This document shows, piece after piece, positions 17,695 through 26,524 of a stretch of DNA of 64,000 nucleotides. A program made the translations under genes and the position numbers. Numbering within the stretch: the first letter of the stretch is position 1; each line of letters opens with the position of its first letter. Below the pieces are notes generated by a model, which had not been told where the DNA came from, did no database searches, and saw only the letters and a program-made list of their open reading frames with translations. Source of the DNA: Candidatus Bathycorpusculum hydrogenotrophicum (lineage in GTDB: Archaea; Thermoproteota; Bathyarchaeia; Bathyarchaeales; Bathycorpusculaceae); assembly GCA_009783705.1 (NCBI GenBank), contig WRCX01000005.1:1-64000 (forward strand), written 5' to 3'.

Positions 17695-18801
17695 CTATCC
17701 TAGTCTCCCAATTTTTTCTCCACGGATTTTTTCTCTAAATGCACAGCTTTGCTGTGCGATTTTTTCTATGTTTTTAGGTGTTATTATTTGGACTTCAGGC
17801 AATGTATCAGGGTAAACTGTGATTGGATGGTTTAGCATACCAACCAGGGGACTGTTTTTATCAAGTAAGGTTTTGCACCAAAATCCAATATATTTGTTTA
17901 GCAGGTTTTTTTTGCTGGTGGTTTGGTAGAATAATTGAGCAAGTGCGGCAGTTGCAAGTGTACTTTCTGAGAGCACTGCGACTTGGGCGTTTGCTATTGC
18001 ATAAATGTTTCCGTTAAAAGAGACTGCTAAACCGCCTGATTGCCGAACTAATCGGAAGGCGTCTACATCGGTTATGCTGTCACCGACATACATTACATTT
18101 GAGAGTTGGGCACCGGATCGTTTGGCGGCATCGCAAATGGCTTGGGCTTTTTGGGGTCCTCCAACTGTAACCACTTCTGTGAGTAGTTTACCGGCGTTGG
18201 TTTTTGGAAGTTCAACCTCAAAAATTTCATCTAAGCGTCGGATTGTTGTTTGGTCCGTTGCTGAGAAATCTTTTAGGGATACAGCGTAGGGTGGAATTGT
18301 GATTTTGGGCATCTGGGCTATTTCTTGAGCGAGTTCTTTTAGGAGGGTTTGTTCTTGGGGGCTGATGGGGTATTTGTCGAGATTGACTTTTGTGCAATAA
18401 GTGTTTTTGTAGGGGAAGTTTATGGTTTTGCAGAGGGCTTTTATGTAGTGTTCGTAGCTGGTGCTGACGATAAAGACCTCGGCGATGTCATTTATGAAGC
18501 TCAATGTATCGGTGATGTGGGGTAGAAGGGTAACGTTTTTGGTGCAGAATTCTTCGAGTTGTTTGTCTGTGAGGTTGTATGCTTTAAAGAAGGGCAGAAT
18601 TAAGCGAAGTGTGTTGCCTGCGGAGTAGTTGGGTCTGTGGAGATTGTCTGCTAGCACATCGTCATAGCAGCTTAGGTTAGAAAAGAGGGCTGAGCCGTTT
18701 GGGATAAAATGTGCGGCTAATTCGTAGGCGTTATCATTTTTTGAGATGGGCCCCTCACAGTCAGAAATCACGAGGTATTTGGGAGGGTGGGGTGGTTTCA
18801 T
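17695..18801 (-). CDS. HAD-superfamily phosphatase (archaeal type)
   Basis: 368 aa. The nucleophile motif I is VISDCEGPIS (DxExP variant, about residues 11-20), motif II is FIVSTSY, and motif IV is VMYVGDSITDVDAF. The overall pattern resembles archaeal HAD proteins annotated in methanogens as energy-converting hydrogenase-associated subunit EhaR, but I cannot confirm this by alignment. It overlaps purD by four bases (ATGA) and abuts ftr, so all are probably translated together. A phosphatase acting on a purine or pterin intermediate is one possibility. Confidence 0.7.
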   Translation of the reverse strand: MKPPHPPKYLVISDCEGPISKNDNAYELAAHFIPNGSALFSNLSCYDDVLADNLHRPNYSAGNTLRLILPFFKAYNLTDKQLEEFCTKNVTLLPHITDTLSFINDIAEVFIVSTSYEHYIKALCKTINFPYKNTYCTKVNLDKYPISPQEQTLLKELAQEIAQMPKITIPPYAVSLKDFSATDQTTIRRLDEIFEVELPKTNAGKLLTEVVTVGGPQKAQAICDAAKRSGAQLSNVMYVGDSITDVDAFRLVRQSGGLAVSFNGNIYAIANAQVAVLSESTLATAALAQLFYQTTSKKNLLNKYIGFWCKTLLDKNSPLVGMLNHPITVYPDTLPEVQIITPKNIEKIAQQSCAFREKIRGEKIGRLG

Positions 18802-20207
18802 CGGCGTAGTTGCTCCAGGTTTTGGATGCTTTTTGTGATGTGTTCTTTAGCGGCTATATCGGTGCGGTTCCATAATGCGCCGCCAGTGATGGTTTTTGCG
18901 CCTTCTTGGCTGATTTGGCGGGCTTCTTCTATGGAGTCGCCGATGCCAAGAATGCCAATTGCGCGAGATTTAAGAGCGTAGGTTTGGCCGTTTTGGATTT
19001 CCATAGAGCCGGGGTAGATGCGGATTTTGTCACCGTACTTTTGGGTGAGAACTTGGGCTTTTGTTAGGTCAACTGGTGTGCCGATGTCGGCTTTGTTTAT
19101 CTTGTCTGAATGTAGGGTGGAATAGCCGCCGTAATCAGGGGGCACTTTGTAGGTTAGAACCGTTGCGGCTTTTTGAGTTGCAACGTCTCGCAGGGTGCCC
19201 TCTATCATGCGGTAGCAGGTGTCGACAAAGTCATCTTTTAGGATGGGGAGTAAATTCATGATTTCGGGGTCGCCGGGGCGGCTGTTGATTTCTAGGATTT
19301 TTATACCCTTGGCGGTGTGCATAAATGCGAGATAGAGGGGTACGCCGCGTAGGGCGGTGTTATCGGGGATTTTCTTTTTCCAGCCCTCAAAGACGCTTTG
19401 GGCTAAGGAGAGTTCTGCTTCGCGGTCGGCGGCTGTGAGGAAGGGAAGGTAGTCTTTTTGGTCTTTGTATGAGCCCATGCCGCCTGTGTTGGGGCCTTGG
19501 TCGTTGTCAAAGGCGCGTTTGTAGTCGCGGGTGTCGGGGAGGGAGATGAAGTGTTCGCCGTCGCAAAAGCCCATGCAGCTGGATTCTTCGCCGGGCACTT
19601 TTTCTTCGATGATAACAGAGTTAGATTTGAAACTGGAGAGGAAATGCTCAAAGAGTTGTTCTCGGGTTGTGAAATGATCGCCCCAGACTCCGACGCCTTT
19701 GCCCAGAGCAGGTTTGTCGGGTTTAACAACGGCGTTATTGTCAAGGTCGTCAAGCCATTTGTAGACATCGGCTTTTGCATCTGTGGGGGCGGGGTAGTCT
19801 TGGGGGTTGAAAACTTTGAACCGGGGATTGGCTTGGGGCGCGATCTCTTCAAAGAGGATACGCTGCGCCACTTTGCTTTCCTCAATTGCATATGCTTTTT
19901 TGGGGCAGATAACTGGGATGTGGGTTTTTTCCTCGATTAAGTCGCGGATACCTTTGATGATGGGAGTTTCTGAACCTACTAAAACAAAGTCTAGGTGGTC
20001 CTTGTTTGCCATTGCAAAATGACAGATATCGTCGATATCTAGACTTGGAATAACCACGTGTTTGGCGGCGTGTTTAACGTTGAAGGGATTACATTGTTTA
20101 TCGGCAATGTAGAGTTCAACTTTGTGGTTTGGACTTCTTAGAAGCGCGTCTGCCATGGCGACTTCTCGTGCACCATAGGAAACTAGCAAGACACCCGTTT
20201 TTTCCAA
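18798..20207 (-). CDS. purD: Phosphoribosylamine-glycine ligase
   Basis: ATP-grasp enzyme joining glycine to phosphoribosylamine, second step of purine synthesis. Recognisable blocks are VVKPDKPALGKGVGVWG (ATP-grasp), VIIEEKVPGEESS, DYKRAFDNDQGPNTGGMGSY and the metal-binding ILEINSRPGDPEIMNLLP. At 469 aa it is somewhat longer than the usual ~430. It follows purF by 49 bases and overlaps the HAD phosphatase gene, placing two consecutive purine steps and ftr in one run. Coupling of purine and C1 genes makes sense because purines need formyl units. Confidence 0.93.
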   Translation of the reverse strand: MEKTGVLLVSYGAREVAMADALLRSPNHKVELYIADKQCNPFNVKHAAKHVVIPSLDIDDICHFAMANKDHLDFVLVGSETPIIKGIRDLIEEKTHIPVICPKKAYAIEESKVAQRILFEEIAPQANPRFKVFNPQDYPAPTDAKADVYKWLDDLDNNAVVKPDKPALGKGVGVWGDHFTTREQLFEHFLSSFKSNSVIIEEKVPGEESSCMGFCDGEHFISLPDTRDYKRAFDNDQGPNTGGMGSYKDQKDYLPFLTAADREAELSLAQSVFEGWKKKIPDNTALRGVPLYLAFMHTAKGIKILEINSRPGDPEIMNLLPILKDDFVDTCYRMIEGTLRDVATQKAATVLTYKVPPDYGGYSTLHSDKINKADIGTPVDLTKAQVLTQKYGDKIRIYPGSMEIQNGQTYALKSRAIGILGIGDSIEEARQISQEGAKTITGGALWNRTDIAAKEHITKSIQNLEQLRR

Positions 20208-20256
20208 TCAGATACCACCGTTATAACCTATTTTGTGATGGAACGCTTAATAGCAG

Positions 20257-21738
20257 TTACGGCTGAACTTCCTCGTTCTCATAGATTCGGCCCTTTTCTT
20301 CATAGCCTTCTTGGAAGCGTTTCTTCATGGCGTCAGCAATTTTTTGTGCACAGGGAGTGGGATATTTGCCGGTGACACATGCTAAGCAGAGATCGTCTTC
20401 TTTTTTACCTATAGCGGCAAGCAAGCCCTCAAGGGATTGATAGCAAACGCCATCGGCGCCGATAATTTTAGCGATCTCATCAGCGTTATGTCGACTGCCT
20501 ACGAGTTGACCATAGCTGGACATGTCAATACCATAGAAGCATGGTCCGATAATACGTGGGAAAGTTACAAAGACGTAGACTTTTTTTGCGCCTGCTTTGC
20601 GTAACTTTTCAATAATGACACTTGTTGTGTCTCCCCGAACAATACTGTCCTCGGTTATGATGACACGTTTGTCTTTAACTTTAGCATCTAGGATGTTGAT
20701 TTTTTTGTCTATGGTGGTGTAGCGCTCCGCATTTAGCAAAATAAAAGCACGCTCAGTGACATAACGATGACGACGTGAGGCACGTTCCCAGCGAAGACCC
20801 GACTCTTCATGAACACCCATAGCAGAATCATCACCGGTTTCAGGTACCGATAAAATGATATCACCATCTTTGGCGATTTGAGGGAATTCTTTAACGATAT
20901 TGCGTCCAAATTCCTCGCGTATTTCATAGACGTACTTGCCATTGAAAATTGAATCGGGCCGTGCAAAATATGCAAACTCGAAAGCGCAAAAGGCAGGTCT
21001 TGGATTTGGAATTACTTGGATACGTTTGAAACCCTCTTTGGAGACAGTAACAAGTTCACCGGGGTTTAATTCAAAGTCCCGAACAAAACTGTTCATATCT
21101 AAACTAACAGTTTCAGATGAAAACGCATAGGTTTTGCTTTTGGGGTCATGTCCAGCGCAGAGAGGTTTTATACCATGAGGATCTTTGAAAGCAAAAAAAG
21201 TACCATCACAGGTTATACCCGTAACGCTAAATGCACCATCTAAGCTCTCCATAACGCTCTTGGCGGCCAGAACCAAATCATTGGTTTGTTTGAGACCAAG
21301 AAGCATCTTGTGGCAGACCAAATCGGAATCACAGTTATAGACAAAGTTGGGGAAATGCTCAGTCATCTCTTTTTTGAGCGGCTGAGTATTTACAATGTTA
21401 CCATTGAAGGATAAAGCAACTTTTATACCATCTATAGAAGCTACGAATGGCTGAGTGCCTTGGACAATAGAGACATCGTCACATTTGCCCGAGGTGGTAT
21501 AGCGAACATTGCCGATGCCAATTGAGCCAGGCAAACGGCTAAACCACTCATTTATAGCATCGCCTTTGACTTTTGGCACCAAGTCAAGGTTTTTGTATGC
21601 ATAAAATTCGCCATTGCTGTAGGTGAGAAAACCATGTGACTGGTGTCCTCTGTGGTTTTGTGCCCGCAGTCCCCAGTAAACATAGGGGAAGACTGGTTGA
21701 TTATCATAGTTTATTACACCAAAGATACCGCAGCCCAT
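20257..21738 (-). CDS. purF: Amidophosphoribosyltransferase
   Basis: Catalyses the first committed purine step, moving glutamine amide nitrogen onto PRPP. I start it at the ATG at 21738, giving MGCGIFGV, which puts the nucleophilic cysteine at the N-terminus as the Ntn glutaminase fold requires. The track's TTG start adds 16 residues with no family support. The PRPP-binding loop is ITEDSIVRGDTTS. A four-cysteine Fe-S set is not evident beyond CLACVTGKYPTPC near the C-terminus. First gene of the purF-purD-HAD-ftr-pfkB run. Confidence 0.93.
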   Translation of the reverse strand: MGCGIFGVINYDNQPVFPYVYWGLRAQNHRGHQSHGFLTYSNGEFYAYKNLDLVPKVKGDAINEWFSRLPGSIGIGNVRYTTSGKCDDVSIVQGTQPFVASIDGIKVALSFNGNIVNTQPLKKEMTEHFPNFVYNCDSDLVCHKMLLGLKQTNDLVLAAKSVMESLDGAFSVTGITCDGTFFAFKDPHGIKPLCAGHDPKSKTYAFSSETVSLDMNSFVRDFELNPGELVTVSKEGFKRIQVIPNPRPAFCAFEFAYFARPDSIFNGKYVYEIREEFGRNIVKEFPQIAKDGDIILSVPETGDDSAMGVHEESGLRWERASRRHRYVTERAFILLNAERYTTIDKKINILDAKVKDKRVIITEDSIVRGDTTSVIIEKLRKAGAKKVYVFVTFPRIIGPCFYGIDMSSYGQLVGSRHNADEIAKIIGADGVCYQSLEGLLAAIGKKEDDLCLACVTGKYPTPCAQKIADAMKKRFQEGYEEKGRIYENEEVQP

Positions 21739-21887
21739 AGTAATCACTGCTCTTATTGGGTATGCATGTAATTGGGGGTTTATCAATTTTTAGTACAAAC
21801 CTAACAGAACCCCATGGGTTTTTTGACACCTATCAGATTGAACTAAACGTCAACAGATACAGAAAACAACAGCAACAAAAAGAGAAA

Positions 21888-22757
21888 TTATGGAAGAATA
21901 CGACCCGAGATGAATGCAATAATAGCGATTAACATTGCAATTTTAAGGAGTTTCCTTGCCCGGTTGGGATTTTTAAAGATCAAGGGAATAGAACCGACGA
22001 AAATACAATCCGAAACTAGGACAATTACCAGATAACCTAAACCAAAGATCGCAAAAGGATAGTAGGCTAAGATACTGATAACAACTGCAATAATCACCAG
22101 AAACGAGGCAAAAATACCCGCATTTTTGGGTCCAATGATCTTGGGTAGTGTACTACGGCCTACGTCGCCTTTGATATCTTCGATATCTTTGATGATTTCA
22201 CGACCAAAAATAGCCAAAAAAGAAGAACCAGCCATAACCAAGGTAGCCTCCAATCCACCCACGATTATGCCGCCAAAGATAAAACCCAATGCCGCCTGAA
22301 AACCCATAAGGACATTACCGGCAGCTTTTTTCTTTTTTATACCCAGCTCATATCCAATTTGGAGGACAGATGCAAGCAACACCATTACAAAGGCAGCTAA
22401 ACCAGATATTGTACTCAAGAAGTAGGTTAAGAGAAAACATCCGCCAAACATAACAATTGAGAAAACCAAGTAGGTTTTGGGTTTAAGTAAACCAGAGGGC
22501 AACGGGCGTTCGGGATGGGCAACTTTGTCTATGTCAATGTCAAGATAATCGTTTAGGGCATTGCTGGCTAATCCAAACAAAAAGCCCACAAGAGTTGCCA
22601 AAGTTACAACTAGCCATAAATCAACAACATTTAAACCAGCACCGGCAACGCAGGCAGCAAAAACGCCTAAGCCCACAAGCAAAGAGGTGAAGGGACGGCC
22701 TATATGTAAAATTCCGCGGAAAGACGCTTTTGCTTCGCCTGTTGCGCTAGAATTCAT
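21888..22757 (-). CDS. UbiA-family prenyltransferase, probable digeranylgeranylglyceryl phosphate synthase
   Basis: About 289 aa, eight or nine membrane helices. The two aspartate-rich motifs are NDYLDIDIDKVAHPERPLPSG and EIIKDIEDIKGDVGR, as in UbiA prenyltransferases; the 'HPERPLPSG' form is typical of archaeal DGGGP synthases. These attach the second geranylgeranyl chain in ether-lipid synthesis at the membrane. I use the ATG at 22757 rather than the upstream TTG. It overlaps the cis-prenyltransferase-like gene by 11 bases, suggesting a coupled lipid or isoprenoid operon. Confidence 0.85.
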   Translation of the reverse strand: MNSSATGEAKASFRGILHIGRPFTSLLVGLGVFAACVAGAGLNVVDLWLVVTLATLVGFLFGLASNALNDYLDIDIDKVAHPERPLPSGLLKPKTYLVFSIVMFGGCFLLTYFLSTISGLAAFVMVLLASVLQIGYELGIKKKKAAGNVLMGFQAALGFIFGGIIVGGLEATLVMAGSSFLAIFGREIIKDIEDIKGDVGRSTLPKIIGPKNAGIFASFLVIIAVVISILAYYPFAIFGLGYLVIVLVSDCIFVGSIPLIFKNPNRARKLLKIAMLIAIIAFISGRILP

Positions 22758-23688
22758 ATATTTCCGGCCCAAGGTTTCCTGTTATCATCATACGCTTAGT
22801 CTGCGGCACATTTTCCGCTAGGGGAATAGAAGACGTTTTGATTTTTGCATACATAATGTCGCCGATGAGTTTTTCCACAAAAGGACGTCTGTGAACTAGA
22901 TATAGTTCGGTTTCCCGTTGAGAACGCACGAAATCGCGTTCGCCATCGGCGTATTGTTTGAAGTATTGAGTGGATTCGTTTAGGATTTTACTTCTCAGCG
23001 CCACAGCAACCAGATAGATAAGCTGGTTATCGTTCCAAGTGCTACTTGCAGAGCCCTGTTGGACATACATAAGACTGCTAAAATCAGAAATCGTGGGAGG
23101 AAGCATCATACCGGTTGGGAACTGGAGTTTAGTGTGGCGGATAGTTACATCTATTTTTGGAAACCCTGTGAAGTAGGACTCGTGTTTCATGGCCCAATCC
23201 AGTGAGTAATTGATTAAAAAGTTGGCCGTAAACTGTGTGTTGCCTGCAGTTTTTTGACAGAGTCTTTTGAGGTTTTCGCCAAATCCACCTGATGAACCAC
23301 TGGGTTCAAGTGCGGTTTCTAAATCGCCGACGAAATTAAGTCTAACACCATACTTTTGGGCGTATTCCTCATAGGTAGCATAAAGCAACTTGAGGCCTTC
23401 ATAGATATCGGAATAGTTGTCTCTTTGGCGGTGTTTTTCTTCGATGACATTAACGTAGCATGCAGGCATACCCAGCACACGCATGATGTTCATTAACCGC
23501 ACGACAAATATGCCGCCATCGTAGTAGGCGTTGGAGCCTTTTAGCTGAGTGGAAGTACGCATGCCATCGGTCATATCGTAGATGACGGTTTGCTTGAGAC
23601 TTTGCTCAAAGTTTTCTATTCCCAAGGTTTTGCAGGCGTCTTGGAAGCTTGTTTTAATGAACTCATCGCTGGGCAGTGATATATCCAT
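22747..23688 (-). CDS. Divergent cis-prenyltransferase-like protein (UppS family)
   Basis: About 313 aa. Its middle reads like an undecaprenyl-diphosphate-synthase fold: DGMRTS in place of the catalytic DGNRRW motif, then GGIFVVRLMNIMRVLGMPACYVNVIEEKHRQRDNYSDIYEGL and VRLNFVGDLE. The canonical C-terminal RxSxFLxWQ motif is not clear; the equivalent stretch looks like DVTIRHTKLQFPTG. Such enzymes make polyprenyl carriers for glycan assembly. ATG at 23688 has a GAGG nine bases upstream; an ATG at 23712 is also possible. Overlap with the UbiA gene supports a role in isoprenoid metabolism. Confidence 0.6.
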   Translation of the reverse strand: MDISLPSDEFIKTSFQDACKTLGIENFEQSLKQTVIYDMTDGMRTSTQLKGSNAYYDGGIFVVRLMNIMRVLGMPACYVNVIEEKHRQRDNYSDIYEGLKLLYATYEEYAQKYGVRLNFVGDLETALEPSGSSGGFGENLKRLCQKTAGNTQFTANFLINYSLDWAMKHESYFTGFPKIDVTIRHTKLQFPTGMMLPPTISDFSSLMYVQQGSASSTWNDNQLIYLVAVALRSKILNESTQYFKQYADGERDFVRSQRETELYLVHRRPFVEKLIGDIMYAKIKTSSIPLAENVPQTKRMMITGNLGPEIYEF

Positions 23689-23804
23689 GAGTATAACCCT
23701 CTTTCCCAACATCTTCTCTGTTCTGGTGAATAAATCTTTACCCTAAAATCGAGAGACAACTATAAGTAACAACGGAGATAGCGTCACGCGTATGTAAAAT
23801 TTTG

Positions 23805-23846
23805 TTATCAAAAAAGGTTGTTAAAATTAAAAAAGAAAATAAGTGG
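23805..23846 (-). terminator. T-rich end of the cdh operon
   Basis: On the minus strand, directly after the cdhE stop, the sequence runs TTATTTTCTTTTTTAATTTT and then CCTTTTTTG. Archaeal RNA polymerase terminates at such T tracts without a hairpin. No strong stem is visible, so this is a plausible call only. Confidence 0.35.
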
Positions 23847-23851
23847 GGAGT

Positions 23852-25276
23852 TTAGGGTTGCCACTTGTCGATGACGTACTTGGCGATCTCGCTGCTATCG
23901 CGTGGTCCAACCAAGACTTTCCAGCCAGATAGTTCTTCGATTTCGCCGCTGATGCGTGAGGCTTTGCCGGGGCTTATGATTTTGCGGTGTTTGACTTTGT
24001 TTTCGATGCCGCTTGCTTTGATTGCGTCTGCGATTTTTTCGGCGGTAAGTTTGCGTCCTGCGACTCCTGCGTCTATGGCTGCACCTTCTGCGTCAACTAC
24101 GATGAGGTAGGCGTTGGTTTTGCTACTCTCGATGTCTGAGGCAACGGTGTAGAAGGTTAGGGCAAAGTTGCTTGTGAACATGACTGGGCTGTTTTCATCA
24201 GGGGTACCAAAGACTTTGAGACCGGGTTCAACTGCGACTGGTTTTCTTGGGTCGGTGTAGATGTTTTGTCTTAGGACAACTGTTGGCAACAAGCTCCAGC
24301 CGTCGTTGCTGTGGAGTATGATTGCGTCTGCGAAGCGGGTTATGAGCATTGATGCAAGGTAGGATTCACGCCATTTGACGAGGTCGTCTGCGAGGTCACC
24401 TTTGTTTGCCCAAGCAACCATGGGGATGCCTATGAGGGGTAAACCTGCGAGTTCTTCGCCGCCTTTAGTGGCTGCGCGTCGTAGCACGGTAAAGTTGTTG
24501 AGTGTGTCTGCTAAGCCGTCGTTTGCAAAGGTTCCGGGGTCTAGTACGATGTCTTTGACGCCGTATTCTTGGAGAGTTTTTGCCAAGGAGATTAGAGCGT
24601 TTAGATCGTTTGGTGCGGATGCAACAAGGGGTGCATCGTACATGATGGCGAGTTCAGCCATTTCTTTCCAGTTGGTTGTGGTTGCAGCGTAGAGGAGTGG
24701 TCGGGCTTTGGGTGCGGCCATTAAGCCTGCTTCGGCTATGGCTGGGTTGAGGGCGACAAGGATGAGGGGGAGCTGGGTGGTTTCAGAAACTTTTTTGACG
24801 CATGCTTTGAATTTGTCTGCGTTTTCACTGGTGCTTCGAACAGCGATTAAGTCGAGTTTTAGTGTGTTGCCGATGTATTCGTAGCTAAAGTTATCGGTTT
24901 TTTGTACACGGCTGACGACTTCGCTCTCAGGCATTTCGTCAGTGACATCAATGGCGATGGCTGTGGGGTTTTTGTAGGTGAATTCGTGGCGGTACATGAC
25001 GAGTTTGCCGCCGATTTTTTTGGCTTTGTCGCCGATTCCGATTGTGACTTCTTTAACTGCGGGTTTGAGGAGTTCGCTTAGCAGAGCGTATTGTTTTGCG
25101 TTTTCGGGTTTTAGCAGTGGTTTGCATGCGTCGAGGTCAACTTCGCGGTTGACAATCTTTGTGGCAAATGCCATACAGTTTTCTTGACCGCATTCTTTAC
25201 AGTTGGTTTTAGGTAAGTTTTTGTAAATGGTGATGGGGCTGAGTTCTTTTAATCCGCCTTTTTTCTTTTCTGCCAT
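23852..25276 (-). CDS. cdhE: CODH/ACS corrinoid iron-sulfur protein large subunit (gamma)
   Basis: Carries the methyl group on cobalamin between methyl-H4MPT and acetyl-CoA synthase. The N-terminal domain has the [4Fe-4S] motif NCKECGQENCMAFATKI with the fourth cysteine in LDACKPLL. The middle is a TIM barrel and the C-terminal part the corrinoid-binding region (GKASRISGEIEELSGWKVLVGP). ATG at 25276 has AAGGAG upstream at workable spacing; the track's ATG nine bases earlier would sit almost on it. Last gene of cdhABCDE, 15 bases after cdhD. The coding strand shows a steady base bias. Confidence 0.95.
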   Translation of the reverse strand: MAEKKKGGLKELSPITIYKNLPKTNCKECGQENCMAFATKIVNREVDLDACKPLLKPENAKQYALLSELLKPAVKEVTIGIGDKAKKIGGKLVMYRHEFTYKNPTAIAIDVTDEMPESEVVSRVQKTDNFSYEYIGNTLKLDLIAVRSTSENADKFKACVKKVSETTQLPLILVALNPAIAEAGLMAAPKARPLLYAATTTNWKEMAELAIMYDAPLVASAPNDLNALISLAKTLQEYGVKDIVLDPGTFANDGLADTLNNFTVLRRAATKGGEELAGLPLIGIPMVAWANKGDLADDLVKWRESYLASMLITRFADAIILHSNDGWSLLPTVVLRQNIYTDPRKPVAVEPGLKVFGTPDENSPVMFTSNFALTFYTVASDIESSKTNAYLIVVDAEGAAIDAGVAGRKLTAEKIADAIKASGIENKVKHRKIISPGKASRISGEIEELSGWKVLVGPRDSSEIAKYVIDKWQP

Positions 25277-25291
25277 ACACTTCATGTCTCC

Positions 25292-26524
25292 TTAAGCTTT
25301 CACTTTGACCCAATCAGCAAAGTTGGCTGGGTCGGCTTTTTTGCCGCTTGTTAGATGGTTAGTTACGTCTTTGAGGGTTTTTACGGCTGCTGGGTGCATC
25401 ATCATGAATAGGTCAACGCCTGCGAGCAACAGGGTTAGAGCTGTTGTGACTTCCCAGAGTGGACCTCTGAGTTCGCGTGGTTCCCATTCAGCAGACATCT
25501 TTAGCCATGCTTCGCGTGCTGCCCATGCATTGGTTGTGCCGCTGCTCATGGGGTGTGCGAGTTCTTGGTCGCCCATTAATCCGCTGATGCGTGCGCGTTC
25601 CATGTTTGTGAATGCGTAGTCTAAACCGTAGCCTAGTGCTGCGGTTGTTAGGTCCATGACGATGTCTTCGCGGTCGAGGTGGTCGTAGAGGCGTCTGTTG
25701 AGTTCGCGTGCAAAGTTGAGGTCCATGGGTGTGAATGCAAGAACTGCGTTGCCTGCTTTTTTGATGAATTGTGCGCATTTAGCTACGTCCATGTCAAGTG
25801 TGACGGAGCTCATTAGGAAGCGTTCACCTGGGAATCGTGTGCAGACTTCTTCGAAGAGGGCGGTGTCTTTGACTGGGTCGCCGCATCCGCCGATGATGAG
25901 TGGTACATCTACGGCTTGGAGGACTTTTTCAATTGTCAGGCATGCGTCTTTGGGGGTAGCGTCTTTTAGCAGGGGGTCTACACTGATGAGGTGCATTGTG
26001 ACCATGTCTGCGCCGAATTTTTCGACTGCAAGTTTGGCCCATGCGGCGGGGTCACCAACGACGTCTTTAACGTGCATTTTGACAGCTTTGGACAGAGGTA
26101 CTTCCATGTCAAAGACGTCTAGGGTGATGATTGGTTTGTGTGGAATTGGATTTTCAAAGGTATAGAAGGCTGGAGAGAGTTCTCCGCCGATTGTGAATGA
26201 TTTGCCGCGTGTACCGCCTTCGCTTTTGGTTGCGCCTAGTTTGACTGTACTGATTTTGTTGGGGTATTTCTCAATTGGAGTTGGGAAGGTTGTGGATAGC
26301 AGACTTGTGGGTTTGCTACCGGGTGCGCCTGGGAGTTTGAGTTTTGGCAGGATTTGTGCAGCCATGCTGGGTGCAAAGAGGATTTCGAGTTCTTTAGCGT
26401 CCAGCTGGAAGTCTGTGAGTTCAACCTGCTGGAATTTGGCGAGGGCTTCTAAGATGTCGCCGCTTAGCTGCAGGCCTTCATTGTCCTTCTTTTTGTCTGT
26501 GTCGTGGTGAGTCGTAGTGATCAC
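25292..26524 (-). CDS. cdhD: CODH/ACS corrinoid iron-sulfur protein small subunit (delta)
   Basis: 410 aa TIM-barrel partner of CdhE in the corrinoid protein that accepts the methyl group. Recognisable blocks are ITLDVFDMEVPLSKAVK, VPLIIGGCGDP, ERFLMSSVTLDMDV, IVMDLTTAALGYGLDYAFTNMERAR and the conserved glycine-rich GLMGDQELAHPMSSGTTNAW. It starts at GTG, overlapping the cdhC stop by four bases (GTGA), which implies translational coupling. The N-terminal 15 residues are poorly conserved and charged. Confidence 0.95.
   Translation of the reverse strand: MITTTHHDTDKKKDNEGLQLSGDILEALAKFQQVELTDFQLDAKELEILFAPSMAAQILPKLKLPGAPGSKPTSLLSTTFPTPIEKYPNKISTVKLGATKSEGGTRGKSFTIGGELSPAFYTFENPIPHKPIITLDVFDMEVPLSKAVKMHVKDVVGDPAAWAKLAVEKFGADMVTMHLISVDPLLKDATPKDACLTIEKVLQAVDVPLIIGGCGDPVKDTALFEEVCTRFPGERFLMSSVTLDMDVAKCAQFIKKAGNAVLAFTPMDLNFARELNRRLYDHLDREDIVMDLTTAALGYGLDYAFTNMERARISGLMGDQELAHPMSSGTTNAWAAREAWLKMSAEWEPRELRGPLWEVTTALTLLLAGVDLFMMMHPAAVKTLKDVTNHLTSGKKADPANFADWVKVKA

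Noticed and set aside
19403-19891. 162-aa minus ORF and the 147-aa plus ORF at 19497-19940
   Set aside because: Both lie wholly within purD in other frames and have skewed composition typical of shadows.
20257-21786. Longer purF start at 21786
   Set aside because: The TTG start would put 18 residues before the catalytic cysteine block; the ATG at 21738 gives the family N-terminus.
25488-25778. Arginine/histidine-rich 96-aa minus ORF
   Set aside because: Shadow frame of cdhD; low-complexity residues follow from the base bias of the real gene.
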